From G963676655 sp963676655 (GTDB taxonomy: Bacteria; Verrucomicrobiota; Lentisphaeria; Victivallales; Victivallaceae), in assembly GCA_963676655.2 (NCBI GenBank), contig CAXXKX010000003.1, positions 1,736,001 to 1,800,000 on the forward strand: a DNA stretch of 64,000 nt, in the 5' to 3' direction. Each line of letters starts with the position of its first letter. The first letter of the stretch is position 1. This document shows, in pieces, positions 44,930 through 54,156 of the stretch. The notes under the pieces are model-generated. The model did no database searches and was not told the DNA's origin. It saw only the letters and a list, made by a program, of their open reading frames with translations. The position numbers were made by a program, and so were the translations under genes.

Positions 44930-46498
44930 TCAGTGTTTTTCCTTATTATTGATAACCGGACAAAGGAAGCTTGAAGCCGGTAGTCCGGCCCGGTTATATA
45001 AATTAGCATAAACGGGATTTGACCTGCAGGCATAGCTTACCGCAATGGGTTCCTGCCGGGCCGGAATAACTACCCGGCTGCCGTCCGGAGCGGCATCCGC
45101 CCATTTCCATTCCCCACTCTTATTTTGAATTGCGAACCCGCGCAATTTATCTTTGCTGCCGGAACGTTTGCCGATAATCAGTCCGTCTTTGCTGTGAGAA
45201 AAGCTGATTACAACCCGTTTGCCGTCCCAGACGGCTTTTTCGACCAGTGGACCTGAATATTCCAATTTGTCGAATCCGTAGTACTTTGCCAGAGCCCATA
45301 ATGCCAGGCGTTTCCCGACGTCGAGTTTATTCGGCGGATGCAGATTGTTTTCGTCTCCGATGTCCAGGGTAACGGCCATTCCGGTATTCGGGGTTGACCG
45401 CAAACATTTCAATTGAGCCAGGCGAATTCCGGCAAAACCGTCTCCTCCCTCGGGACGTTTATTGTATTTCCGGTAATTGGGCAGTTGGACAAATAAAAAC
45501 GGCATTGCTTCATTGTGCCAAAGCTTGCGCCAGCAATGAATCATCGCCTGCTGTTTTTCGCAATAAGCCAGCTTGTTTCCGGCGTTTGCCTCGCCCTGAT
45601 ACCAGATGAAGCCTTTGACGGCAAAAGGCGCCAGCGGCAGAATCATGTGATTATATACCCATGAAGGAGTTTGTTTAATCAGCCGGTTGGAAAGAATTTC
45701 CAATGCTTTGTCAGAACGTACTTTGCCGTTAACGAAGTATTTTTGCAATTGTTTGCTTTTCCGGAGCTTCATGGCAAATCTGGTGCGTTCGGCTTTTTCA
45801 TCCTGCTTCATTGCCTTCAGGAATTTCAGGTACTGCTGATATGTTTCCGGTGAATATTGCTTAACCGTGTCAACCGGGGTCCAGGCTTCTATTTTCGTGC
45901 CGCCGAATGCAGCCTGGATAAGGCCGACCGGGACGTTTAGTTCGCGGTGTATTTCACGGCCGAAATAATACCCGACCGCAGAAAAATTTTGGACCGAACC
46001 GGAAGAACACACCACCCATTTCAAGCCTGGGGCCAATCCCTTTTTTTCAGGCCCGAACGATGGCGGCAGGCGAAGCAGCCTGATTTCCGGCTGGTTGGCG
46101 GTGCTTATTGCCGTTTTGCTGTCTGAGGTGCGCGACAGAGGGAGGAACATATTTGATTGACCGGAGCATATCCAGATTTCCCCGATCAGGATATTTTTCA
46201 GGACAATTTTTTCGTCTTTGCAGGTTACCGTTAAAACAAGCGGTCGTGTATCGGCTTTCATCGGCGGCAGGCGGAGTTCCCAGTTTCCCTGCCGGTTTGT
46301 TTTGGTGTGAAAACTTTTATTTGCGAAAGATACCGTTATTTCGCTGTCCGGGGCGGAAGAACCCCATACCGGCACTTCGACATCGCGTTGAAAAACCATG
46401 TTGTCGGTGAACAAGCCATAAAGCCGCAGTTTTTTGTCGGCGGCGGAATAGAGGCTGGTCGCGGCCATAAATAAAATAATAATGAGTCGCAAGTTCAT
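44930..46498 (-). CDS. sialate O-acetylesterase-family (SASA) exported esterase
   Basis: 522 residues. Signal peptide LIIILFMAATSLYSAA. A beta-domain (LFTDNMVFQRDVEVPVWG) precedes an SGNH-like esterase domain with catalytic S115 in ICSGQSNM, AFGGTKIEAWTP and GFIWYQGEANAG. The family removes O-acetyl groups from sialic acids and other glycans. No other sialic-acid genes are clear here, so acetylated rhamnan- or uronan-type sugars are more likely targets. The ATG overlaps the upstream sulfatase stop by 4 bases with GGGGAG before it. Confidence 0.9.
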   Translation of the reverse strand: MNLRLIIILFMAATSLYSAADKKLRLYGLFTDNMVFQRDVEVPVWGSSAPDSEITVSFANKSFHTKTNRQGNWELRLPPMKADTRPLVLTVTCKDEKIVLKNILIGEIWICSGQSNMFLPLSRTSDSKTAISTANQPEIRLLRLPPSFGPEKKGLAPGLKWVVCSSGSVQNFSAVGYYFGREIHRELNVPVGLIQAAFGGTKIEAWTPVDTVKQYSPETYQQYLKFLKAMKQDEKAERTRFAMKLRKSKQLQKYFVNGKVRSDKALEILSNRLIKQTPSWVYNHMILPLAPFAVKGFIWYQGEANAGNKLAYCEKQQAMIHCWRKLWHNEAMPFLFVQLPNYRKYNKRPEGGDGFAGIRLAQLKCLRSTPNTGMAVTLDIGDENNLHPPNKLDVGKRLALWALAKYYGFDKLEYSGPLVEKAVWDGKRVVISFSHSKDGLIIGKRSGSKDKLRGFAIQNKSGEWKWADAAPDGSRVVIPARQEPIAVSYACRSNPVYANLYNRAGLPASSFLCPVINNKEKH

Positions 46499-48156
46499 TC
46501 TTTCTCCCCTGCAAGCTTCTTTCGCATTGCGCTGATAAATTCATTCATATCTTCGTTTTCTCCGCCAAGTTCCTGCCAGACGGACCGCAGTTCGTCTTCC
46601 AGATTTGCGTGTCCGGGAATACAGACGCTTTCCATATTCAGACCGTCGTACAGTTCACGGAGAAGATGGGTTCTCTCCGTCTTGCCGATTTTACCGGGCC
46701 AGCGCGGGATCTGCTTGATTCTGGCACCAAAGAATCCTGCCACATTAAATCGGGGTTCATGATATTCATCGTCAACAAAACCTGAATCCGCGCTTATGCG
46801 CTCCGGCTGACCGTGCTGCAGTTCAAAATCGATGCAGGCGCGGCGCAGTTCCATTAGAACCTCTTGAGATGCCGGATTGTCCCCAATCAGATTGTTCTGT
46901 TCGTCTGGATCATTCTGCAAATCGTATAATTCTTCATCTCCGCCATTATAGTAATGGATAAACTTGAAACCGTGACCGACCGCCGCGACAAAACGTTTGA
47001 AAGGAGATCCCGGCGCGTCCGGGTCACCGCCGTGATGGAAGCAAATTATTCTGCTTGCGAACTTATCCTGTTCGGTCAATATCCTGCGCAAACTGGTTCC
47101 GGCATAAGGCTGTTTAGGCGGCGGCGCGGCTCCGGCAATATCCAGAATGGTCATAGTCAGATCCCAGCTTACAACCGGCACTTCACAGGATGAACCGGGA
47201 GCGAATCCCGGCCCGCTGATGATCAGGGGAACTCGGGCCGAACCCTCATACGGCGTAAATTTTTGGAACGCCTGACGGTCCCCAAGCATTTCACCATGAT
47301 CGCTGGTGAAAATGATGACCGTATCGGAAAGCATGTTGTTTGCCTCAAGAAAATCGAGAACCCGGCCGATTTGTTCATCGACAAAGGTACAGGCGGCAAA
47401 GTATGCTTCCCGCAGCCGTTGCAGATGCAGTTTATCCGGGTAATTATTTTCATCAAACGGATACTGTCTTGAGTCGCCGTCAGGACGCGGGCATGGCGGC
47501 GGCAGTTCCGCGTCGCGATACATGTCCAGATATTTTTGCGGTACACTGTATGGCGGATGCGGGTCGATCCAGCCGCCCATGATGCAGAAAGGCTTGTCCC
47601 GCTTGTCCCGCATTGTTTCGATGATATTATCAGCGACCCAGCAGGTCCCCAGATGCTTTTCAGGTATCGGGGCCGCCTGTGGAGAATGATAAAACAGCGA
47701 CCTGACCCCGTGCGGACTCATGACATTTTTATAGCCGGCGGCTTGTAAATACTGCAAATATTCATCTTCCTCGAGACTTACCGGGATTTCCTCCATCAAC
47801 CGCATACTGGACCAGCCGTGGTCTTCGCGTGCGGGATAATGATGCATCTTGCCTATCGCAATGGTCTCATATCCGCATTTGTTAAGCAGTTGCGGCATTG
47901 TTTTGTAGTCTTTCAGGTCAGACATAGTTTTTTTGCCGTTGGTCCAATATCCGTGATGGCGGGCGCTTAACCCGGTCAAGAGGTCGTGCCGGGTCGGCAT
48001 ACAGGCCGGCGAGGAGCTGTAGGAATTGTTGAATCGGCATCCCGATGCGGTAAGGCGGTCGAGATTGGGTGTGATCATGTGTGAATTACCGTATGCGGCT
48101 ATCGTGTCAAACCGCTGCTGGTCTATATAGAGGATAAGAATATTCGGTTTAACCAT
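46495..48156 (-). CDS. sulfatase, formylglycine type
   Basis: 553 residues. ILILYIDQQRFDT (metal Asp), C52 in SPACMPTRHDLLTGLS (C-x-P-x-R) and FTSDHGEMLGDR are all present. KFIHYYNGGDEELYDLQNDP is the usual C-terminal subdomain. There is no signal peptide, so it is probably cytoplasmic. The C-terminal extension after 450 is longer than in the other sulfatases here (NVAGFFGARIKQIPRWP). In locus C it lies between the beta-helix and SASA genes, consistent with stepwise desulfation and deacetylation. AGGAAC is upstream. Confidence 0.93.
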   Translation of the reverse strand: MVKPNILILYIDQQRFDTIAAYGNSHMITPNLDRLTASGCRFNNSYSSSPACMPTRHDLLTGLSARHHGYWTNGKKTMSDLKDYKTMPQLLNKCGYETIAIGKMHHYPAREDHGWSSMRLMEEIPVSLEEDEYLQYLQAAGYKNVMSPHGVRSLFYHSPQAAPIPEKHLGTCWVADNIIETMRDKRDKPFCIMGGWIDPHPPYSVPQKYLDMYRDAELPPPCPRPDGDSRQYPFDENNYPDKLHLQRLREAYFAACTFVDEQIGRVLDFLEANNMLSDTVIIFTSDHGEMLGDRQAFQKFTPYEGSARVPLIISGPGFAPGSSCEVPVVSWDLTMTILDIAGAAPPPKQPYAGTSLRRILTEQDKFASRIICFHHGGDPDAPGSPFKRFVAAVGHGFKFIHYYNGGDEELYDLQNDPDEQNNLIGDNPASQEVLMELRRACIDFELQHGQPERISADSGFVDDEYHEPRFNVAGFFGARIKQIPRWPGKIGKTERTHLLRELYDGLNMESVCIPGHANLEDELRSVWQELGGENEDMNEFISAMRKKLAGEKE

Positions 48157-48159
48157 TAC

Positions 48160-50076
48160 TTATTTGTTCCTGTTTAACGGATATGAGAAAGTCGGCGTTC
48201 CTTTGAACGGGGCGGCGGGAAAATCGGCGCCGATCGGTTTAATAACCGCGCCGGTGCAGCTGACTTTGAGTCCTTTGGTCAAACTGACGATTTTCAGACG
48301 TAAAACCGCATTTGCCGCCTGCTTCGGGTCGATAGAGGCATATTCTTTGCCTTTTACAACGAAAACCGGGACAACCTTAAAAAAATCATTGCTGTTGTTT
48401 TTTATCTGGTTTACGAACGTTCCGCTGATCTGCTGCCCGTTTCGTTGGATGACCAGTTTTCCGGTTGCCATATTGGTTGCGCCATCACTTTGAACGCCGA
48501 GCGAGACATTGTAGAGCGAACCGCGAATATCGCTGAAATCATTGAAAAAGGTGTCGATAGCAATACTGTCTGACTGCGTATTTCCGGATTTGCTTTTGAA
48601 GAAATAATTGAATACCTGGAACATCTCGGCCCAGCGGTTGTATTCCATATAATCCTTTGTCGCGGCGACAAAGCCGGCGGTGCCGACCAGCCCCTGACAT
48701 CTGAAAGCGTAGGCCGGGGACGACGAATTTTGATTGGCCAGATCGCTGTTGTAATTGAATTTTACACCGGCGGATTCCCGCAGTTTTTTCAAACTTGTGG
48801 TTGAACCGGCGCCAACCAGCGCCCAACGCTCGGTTGCCAGCGAATCTTCCAGAATCAGAATGTGGGGCATTTCAAACAACCGGATCATCGGTACCGCCCA
48901 GGCGTTGTCGATGGTTCTGACTTTTTCTTCACGCGGCGCGAACTGGTTGTTCCGGAAGATCACTCCGCACCGGAACCCGGTTCCGGTTGGTCCTTTATTA
49001 TCGGCGAAATAATTGGCGATAGCGCCGGCGCCCCATTCAAACGCGATCCTGGTATTTTCGATCAGGAGCAGTGGATAATGGGTTGGACCATCGGTCTTTT
49101 CCACTCCGACATTAAAATATGCCACTTCCTTGGCGCCGCCTTTGCCGTGGGACGGCCCACCGGCAAACAGGCATTTGGTTACTTTCATAAATCCGGCGTC
49201 ATGCAGGATAAGCGCATCCCGGTTTTTGTAAACCGAATTATAGGGAAAACCGAACCAGCAGCCGTCAAGACAGGTAAAATCACAATTTACCACATGTACC
49301 GGATGCTTGATGTTCTGAAAAAGGCAATGTTTAAATTCCACGTTCGCGCTCTGGTTGTCAATAACCACCCCGGTAGCGCCATAAGTTTCCGGATTGTGCG
49401 TAAAGCGGCAGCGGAGGAATTCGATCATTGAACTTGAGCGGTTCAGATTGCACAGGTCGATACACCCTTTGGGACTGGCGATAAAGTGCAGGTCGCGGAA
49501 ATTCAGATTGAACCCCTTGCCGTCAAATTCAAATAAAAATCTGGGCGGGTTAAGCGGCTTTTTCCGGTATATAGTCGATCTTCCTTCGCCGACAAATGAC
49601 AGGGAACCCCATTCTTTATTGAAGACCGGTTGGGAAATATTGTAGTTTCCGGCCGGGAAGAATATTTCAACCGCCGGGGACGCGGTCGTTTTCGGCAGTT
49701 TCATATAATGTTTTCTGCTTCTGGCAACGGCAAAATCAACCGCGGCCTGAATCGCCTTGTGACTGTCATAGTCGCCCGGTTTCGCGCCGAAGGCCAGAAT
49801 GTTGATTCTTTCGATCATCAGTTTCGCATAGTTGCCGTTTTTGAGCTTGACGCCGAAATCATTATCTTCCAGTTTGCGCACAACTTCCCAGTTGGAGATG
49901 ACCGGGGCATTGTATCTGAACGTCTTAATTTTCCAGCCAGTTTTCAAGTTCTGAGCTTGCTGCATATCGGCAACCGATGCGAATTTTTTTTCAACAATTT
50001 CTCCCGCAGTAACGGCAGCGCCCAACAGGAGGAATGCGATGGTTAAACCAGATGATTTTAAAATACTGTTCTTCAT
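48160..50076 (-). CDS. exported pectate-lyase-type beta-helix protein
   Basis: 638 residues from the ATG at 50076 (AGGA 9 nt upstream); the open frame reaches 50103 but has no ribosome site there. Signal peptide SSGLTIAFLLLGAAVTAG. INILAFGAKPGDYDSHKAIQAAVDFAVA is the typical start of the Pectate_lyase_3-type helix. Coils such as NLNFRDLHFIASPKGCIDL and NVEFKHCLFQNIKHPVHVV follow up to about 450. The last 150 residues look like a separate beta-domain. Lyase or hydrolase action on uronate or rhamnose polymers is inferred. The catalytic residues cannot be named. A 23-bp gap separates it from the upstream esterase gene. Confidence 0.82.
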   Translation of the reverse strand: MKNSILKSSGLTIAFLLLGAAVTAGEIVEKKFASVADMQQAQNLKTGWKIKTFRYNAPVISNWEVVRKLEDNDFGVKLKNGNYAKLMIERINILAFGAKPGDYDSHKAIQAAVDFAVARSRKHYMKLPKTTASPAVEIFFPAGNYNISQPVFNKEWGSLSFVGEGRSTIYRKKPLNPPRFLFEFDGKGFNLNFRDLHFIASPKGCIDLCNLNRSSSMIEFLRCRFTHNPETYGATGVVIDNQSANVEFKHCLFQNIKHPVHVVNCDFTCLDGCWFGFPYNSVYKNRDALILHDAGFMKVTKCLFAGGPSHGKGGAKEVAYFNVGVEKTDGPTHYPLLLIENTRIAFEWGAGAIANYFADNKGPTGTGFRCGVIFRNNQFAPREEKVRTIDNAWAVPMIRLFEMPHILILEDSLATERWALVGAGSTTSLKKLRESAGVKFNYNSDLANQNSSSPAYAFRCQGLVGTAGFVAATKDYMEYNRWAEMFQVFNYFFKSKSGNTQSDSIAIDTFFNDFSDIRGSLYNVSLGVQSDGATNMATGKLVIQRNGQQISGTFVNQIKNNSNDFFKVVPVFVVKGKEYASIDPKQAANAVLRLKIVSLTKGLKVSCTGAVIKPIGADFPAAPFKGTPTFSYPLNRNK

Positions 50077-50099
50077 TGAGATAATTCCTGTTGTTTGCA

Positions 50100-51392
50100 T
50101 CATTGTTTCTTTTTTCCGGAAAAATTGACCAATTGCATCTGCCCGGACATGACGCAGCCGCGATCGTCATAAAACTCGTAATAGAAAGCCGCGGTTCCGG
50201 GCGGCAGCAGCGTGGTCACGTATTTCCTCTTGATGGTCGCGGTTTTCCGCTGCCATTTTCGACCTGGCAGAGGTCCGGACCTGTCCGTCGTATAACAAAG
50301 AGTAACTTTCCGCAACGGCGCTCCCGATTCATACAATGTCCAGAAATAGCCAAAACGGTTGACCCCGCGCTTATTGATCTTCAATAACTGCGGACCGCCT
50401 TTCAGGTGCATATCCAGAAATATAGGCACTTCCGGCATTTTTTCAAGTTCCGGATATGACGCGGTCGGGGGTGTCGGCACCCGGTCGCACAATACTTTGG
50501 GCCCGCGGAACGTACGCCAGGTTTGCCGCCAGGAACTGAACGGATACCAGGTGCTGTCCAAAGGGTTGCAAAACATCAAAAGTGATCTGGTTTTACCGAT
50601 ATACATTGCCGGGTCCCAGTTCAACAGCCATTTCATGACCTTGTCAGTATCCATTGTCTGGAATTTTTTGATGAAAATTGACGAATTCTGCCCCAGGAAA
50701 CCGCTGCCGTTGATAATTACTCCGGTTCTGAAGCGGCTGTCCGCCCCCATTGCGTCCAGCGCGACAACGCTGCCCCAGGAAAAACCGATTATGCCGATAT
50801 TTTTCGGATTAACATTCGGAAGGGACCTTAATATACTGTTTGCCCTGATGACCGCGTTGATTGCGTGGTACATCCATTGTTGTTCGAACGGTTTATCGCT
50901 GTTTTCAAAGCCGTTCCAGGTGCCGGGCGCGGCATTTTCATGGCGTTTGGAAACGATCTCTCCGGCGGCGTTTTTTACCGGAACGCAGCCATTTAAATCC
51001 ATCGCGATAGCGGCGTAACCTCGTTTCAGCCATTTCTCCACCCACAGTTTGCTGGCTGAACCGTTCCCGCTATGAACCAGGACCACTCCCGGAACATTCT
51101 TTTTAGAAGGAACTCCAAGCCAGGCGAAAACTTTGGTCAGCTTTCCGTTAACCGGGATTCCGTCATAAAGAATCGGCTTTATGTCCTCTCCTGAGGAACT
51201 GGAATAACCGGGGGCAATTGTGTATGCCGGGGTTTTAAATGTTGTACTATTGATCCAGGCGATTTTCTTTTTCAGCTGGCTTCGCGGAATGACATAGCTT
51301 CTCGGCTTTTTATTTTTTGCATATCCGGTGACACAGCATAAAGTCACGGCCATAAGGCTTGCGGCAATAAAATGTACTCGTTTTCTTGTCAT
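50100..51392 (-). CDS. exported alpha/beta-hydrolase, acetylxylan-esterase/dienelactone-hydrolase-like (degenerate?)
   Basis: 430 residues. A signal peptide (AASLMAVTLCCVTGYA) precedes an alpha/beta-hydrolase core: VPGVVLVHSGNG, GYAAIAMDLNGCVP and IGFSWGSVV with the nucleophile elbow S205. LLMFCNPLDSTWYP is the acid region. At the place where the neighbouring paralogue has RHAHAP, this protein has TPPTAS, so the catalytic His may be missing. A C-terminal beta-domain (about 340-425) is shared with the paralogue. It may be an inactive or substrate-binding relative of the 51423-52670 enzyme. Confidence 0.78.
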   Translation of the reverse strand: MTRKRVHFIAASLMAVTLCCVTGYAKNKKPRSYVIPRSQLKKKIAWINSTTFKTPAYTIAPGYSSSSGEDIKPILYDGIPVNGKLTKVFAWLGVPSKKNVPGVVLVHSGNGSASKLWVEKWLKRGYAAIAMDLNGCVPVKNAAGEIVSKRHENAAPGTWNGFENSDKPFEQQWMYHAINAVIRANSILRSLPNVNPKNIGIIGFSWGSVVALDAMGADSRFRTGVIINGSGFLGQNSSIFIKKFQTMDTDKVMKWLLNWDPAMYIGKTRSLLMFCNPLDSTWYPFSSWRQTWRTFRGPKVLCDRVPTPPTASYPELEKMPEVPIFLDMHLKGGPQLLKINKRGVNRFGYFWTLYESGAPLRKVTLCYTTDRSGPLPGRKWQRKTATIKRKYVTTLLPPGTAAFYYEFYDDRGCVMSGQMQLVNFSGKKKQ

Positions 51393-51422
51393 GCAACTAT
51401 TCTTTCTCGGTAATTATGGAAT

Positions 51423-52670
51423 TCAAAGACAAATATGTTGGGAGCTGACCAGACAGCCGCGTTTGTCATAAATATTGAAGTAGCAGGCTTTGGTGCCGGC
51501 CGGCAGATTTGCCGTAACCCGGTTCTGCCCGGAAGACAGGGTTGCTTTCGTCGTGAGCCATTTACGCTTTCGCCAGGGGCCTGAATCTTTTGTGTAATTC
51601 AATTCAGCTTTGACAACCGGAACTTTTGATTTGAAGGTTGCCCAGGCACTGTTTTCTTTGATCCCCTGGCTGGTGATTTTCGGGAGCGGATCACCGTTTT
51701 TCAAGATGGAATCGGCAAAAACCGTAATCTCTTTGGGATCTCCCACCGGAGCATGCGCGTGCCGCATCCGGACCCGCATCGCCAACGTGACCGGAGTTTT
51801 CGGCAGTCGATATGTTTTCTGCCATGAAGACGGTCTGAAATGTTTATCGTTGGTGCCGTTGCAATATAACATCGGCAGCCGGGTAAATCCGACATAACGG
51901 CTCGGGTCCCAAAGCGTCAACCAGCGTTTTACTTTATCGTCGCCGATTTTCTGGAATGTTGTTTCCTGCCAGAATGAATCTTCGCCCAGGAAACCGCAGC
52001 CGTAAACCGGGGCGGCAAATTTAAAACGGTCATCAAGCCCGGCAACAATATTGGTAAATATTCCGCCCCAGGAAATCCCGGTTATTCCGGTCCGATCCTT
52101 GTCGACTTCCGGCAGGGAGAGCAGCAGGCTGTGCGCCAGAATTACATCCGCGACCGCATGATATACCCATTGGTTTTCTTTTTTGTCATTCGCCGCCTGG
52201 AAGTTGCCGCGAAGTTCCGGGCCGGCGTCTGCGTGTTTTTGCCAACCTTTTTTCGCGCCTTTCGGAAGTACCGGAATCATCCCGTCAAGATCCATGGCGA
52301 TTGCTGCATAACCGCGATCGACCCAGGTTTTCACCCATGACTTGAACGCGGTGCCGCCGCCGCCGTGAACCAGAACGATGCCCGGCACTTTGCCTTTGCG
52401 TTTTGCGGGGATACCAATCCAGGCGAATACTTTTGTCGGTTTTCCTTTATATGGCAGCCCGCTGTAAAAGACCGGTTTGATTTCAGGGTCTTTTTTTTTG
52501 TCGTAATACGGGGCGGGGGTACAGGACGGCGCTTGAAAAAGTTTTTTCAGGTTCCATACTTCGGGTAATTTTTCAGGGACCGGTACGGGAAATGTTTTCA
52601 GTTCGGCTCCGACCGAAACCACTGAAGCGCCCATCCAGAAAAATAATAATTTTCCGGCGGTTTTATACAT
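51423..52670 (-). CDS. exported alpha/beta-hydrolase, acetylxylan-esterase-like
   Basis: 415 residues from the ATG at 52670. AAGGAGGAG immediately upstream and a signal peptide (AGKLLFFWMGASVVSVGA) favour this start over the open frame to 52748. VPGIVLVHGGGGTAF (oxyanion region), TGISWGGIFTNIV (nucleophile Ser), LYCNGTNDKHF (acid) and MRHAHAPVGDP (His) complete a triad. A C-terminal beta-domain follows. It probably removes acyl groups from polysaccharide in the periplasm. It overlaps the upstream sulfatase by 8 bases. The tandem paralogue downstream is alike in layout. Confidence 0.82.
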   Translation of the reverse strand: MYKTAGKLLFFWMGASVVSVGAELKTFPVPVPEKLPEVWNLKKLFQAPSCTPAPYYDKKKDPEIKPVFYSGLPYKGKPTKVFAWIGIPAKRKGKVPGIVLVHGGGGTAFKSWVKTWVDRGYAAIAMDLDGMIPVLPKGAKKGWQKHADAGPELRGNFQAANDKKENQWVYHAVADVILAHSLLLSLPEVDKDRTGITGISWGGIFTNIVAGLDDRFKFAAPVYGCGFLGEDSFWQETTFQKIGDDKVKRWLTLWDPSRYVGFTRLPMLYCNGTNDKHFRPSSWQKTYRLPKTPVTLAMRVRMRHAHAPVGDPKEITVFADSILKNGDPLPKITSQGIKENSAWATFKSKVPVVKAELNYTKDSGPWRKRKWLTTKATLSSGQNRVTANLPAGTKACYFNIYDKRGCLVSSQHICL

Positions 52671-54156
52671 ACAACTCCTCCTTCTTTCTGTTTTTTGCAG
52701 GTTTGTGTCTGCCGGTTTTATCCGTCGGGATTGAGACATCGGGGACAACCGTCTGTCGAGTACTGCGCCAGTCTTCCAGTTTTTTCAACATGGTTTGCTT
52801 TATTTCACGGCACGTTGAATTGTTCCAGAGATTCGATATCTCTCCCGGATCATTTTTCAAGTCATATAATTCTCCGTATTCTGCTCCGGAGTAATGAACC
52901 AGTTTCCAGTCGCGGGTTCTGACCATGGTCATTAAATCAACCCCGCGCAACAGGTTGTCGCCCGCATGTTCGGCAAAGACCGTGTCGCGTCCAGCCCCTT
53001 TTCCCATAGTTGACGGCAAGGCTGAGATGGCTGAACCCGGATCAAGCGGGATTGAGGCGAATTCAAACAGCATCGGAACAATATCCATTTGCTGGATCAG
53101 CGCGTCACATCTGGTGCCGCCGTCCAGCCGTCCCGGAGCGGAGACGATTACCGGGACCCGGGTTATGCAATCGTACATGGTCCATTTCTGAATATGGCCG
53201 TGTTCTCCCAGGCAGTCGCCGTGGTCGCTGGTGAAAACAATGACGGAATTTTCCAGATAGCCTTTTTGCTGTAGAATACTGATTATTTCCCCGACCTGCT
53301 CATCGATCAGGGTCATATTGGCGGCATAATGTTTATAGAGGTTCTGGAGCTGTTCGGAAGATGGCGCGGCGCACCAGCGGGTGGCGTCATGAATTCCGTC
53401 GATCATCATCTGCCGGTATGCCTGTTGCGGCGGCGGCTGACCTGCCAGTTCATCCGCTTTAGCCGCGGGAAAATCAAAGACGACATTTTCATACATATCC
53501 AGAAAACGTTTAGGCGGATCATACGGCGGATGCGGTCCCGGAAAACCGATCTGCAGAAAGAACGGGCTGTCGGCTTCGCGTTGTTCAATAAACCATTTTG
53601 CCATATTTCCCACAAAGATATCCGGGTGATATTTCTCCTCCAGCGGCCATTCAAAGGACCCGATCACACTGTCGAAGTTATCGTATTCGTCCCGGTAAGT
53701 GAAACGCGAAGGCTTCCTGACGCCGGAATTATTCAAAAATTTATCCCATTCATCATAAAAGTTGCCATGCGGACGATCCAGGCGCAATGGGCGATCTTTG
53801 TTTTCAACCACAAACCGCTGATCGAACCCACAGGGGACATCCATCGGCATAGTGTGCATTTTGCCGATATTCACGGTATGATAGCCGCCGGCGTTAAGCG
53901 TTTCGACCCACGAGGTGTTCCACTCGCAAAAGTTATGATACACCCCGATTTCATGCGGATACCGCAGATTGAAAAAACTAGCCCGGGACGGGACGCATGA
54001 CGGCGCGGTGCAGTAACACTGTTCATAACTCACCCCGTTTGCCGCGAGCCGGTCTATATTGGGCGTTATAATTTTATCAAACCCCAGAGCGTTTATCGTA
54101 TCAAAGCGCTGCTGGTCGGTCATGATCAAAATTATGTTCGGCTTGCTTTCAGACAT
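52663..54156 (-). CDS. sulfatase, formylglycine type
   Basis: 497 residues. IILIMTDQQRFDT, C54 in APSCVPSRASFFN (C-x-P-x-R) and VFTSDHGDCLGEHGH are complete. The LTG-type tail of the signature is changed to FFNLRYPHE. There is no signal peptide. It overlaps the sialidase-fold gene upstream (8 bases) and the esterase gene downstream (8 bases), so all three are translationally coupled. The GGAG lies 11 nt before the ATG. A cytoplasmic exo-acting desulfation step on imported oligosaccharides is inferred. Confidence 0.94.
   Translation of the reverse strand: MSESKPNIILIMTDQQRFDTINALGFDKIITPNIDRLAANGVSYEQCYCTAPSCVPSRASFFNLRYPHEIGVYHNFCEWNTSWVETLNAGGYHTVNIGKMHTMPMDVPCGFDQRFVVENKDRPLRLDRPHGNFYDEWDKFLNNSGVRKPSRFTYRDEYDNFDSVIGSFEWPLEEKYHPDIFVGNMAKWFIEQREADSPFFLQIGFPGPHPPYDPPKRFLDMYENVVFDFPAAKADELAGQPPPQQAYRQMMIDGIHDATRWCAAPSSEQLQNLYKHYAANMTLIDEQVGEIISILQQKGYLENSVIVFTSDHGDCLGEHGHIQKWTMYDCITRVPVIVSAPGRLDGGTRCDALIQQMDIVPMLFEFASIPLDPGSAISALPSTMGKGAGRDTVFAEHAGDNLLRGVDLMTMVRTRDWKLVHYSGAEYGELYDLKNDPGEISNLWNNSTCREIKQTMLKKLEDWRSTRQTVVPDVSIPTDKTGRHKPAKNRKKEELYV

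Noticed and set aside
53329..54000. 223-codon plus-strand frame
   Set aside because: It lies wholly antisense to an intact sulfatase and shows no family features.
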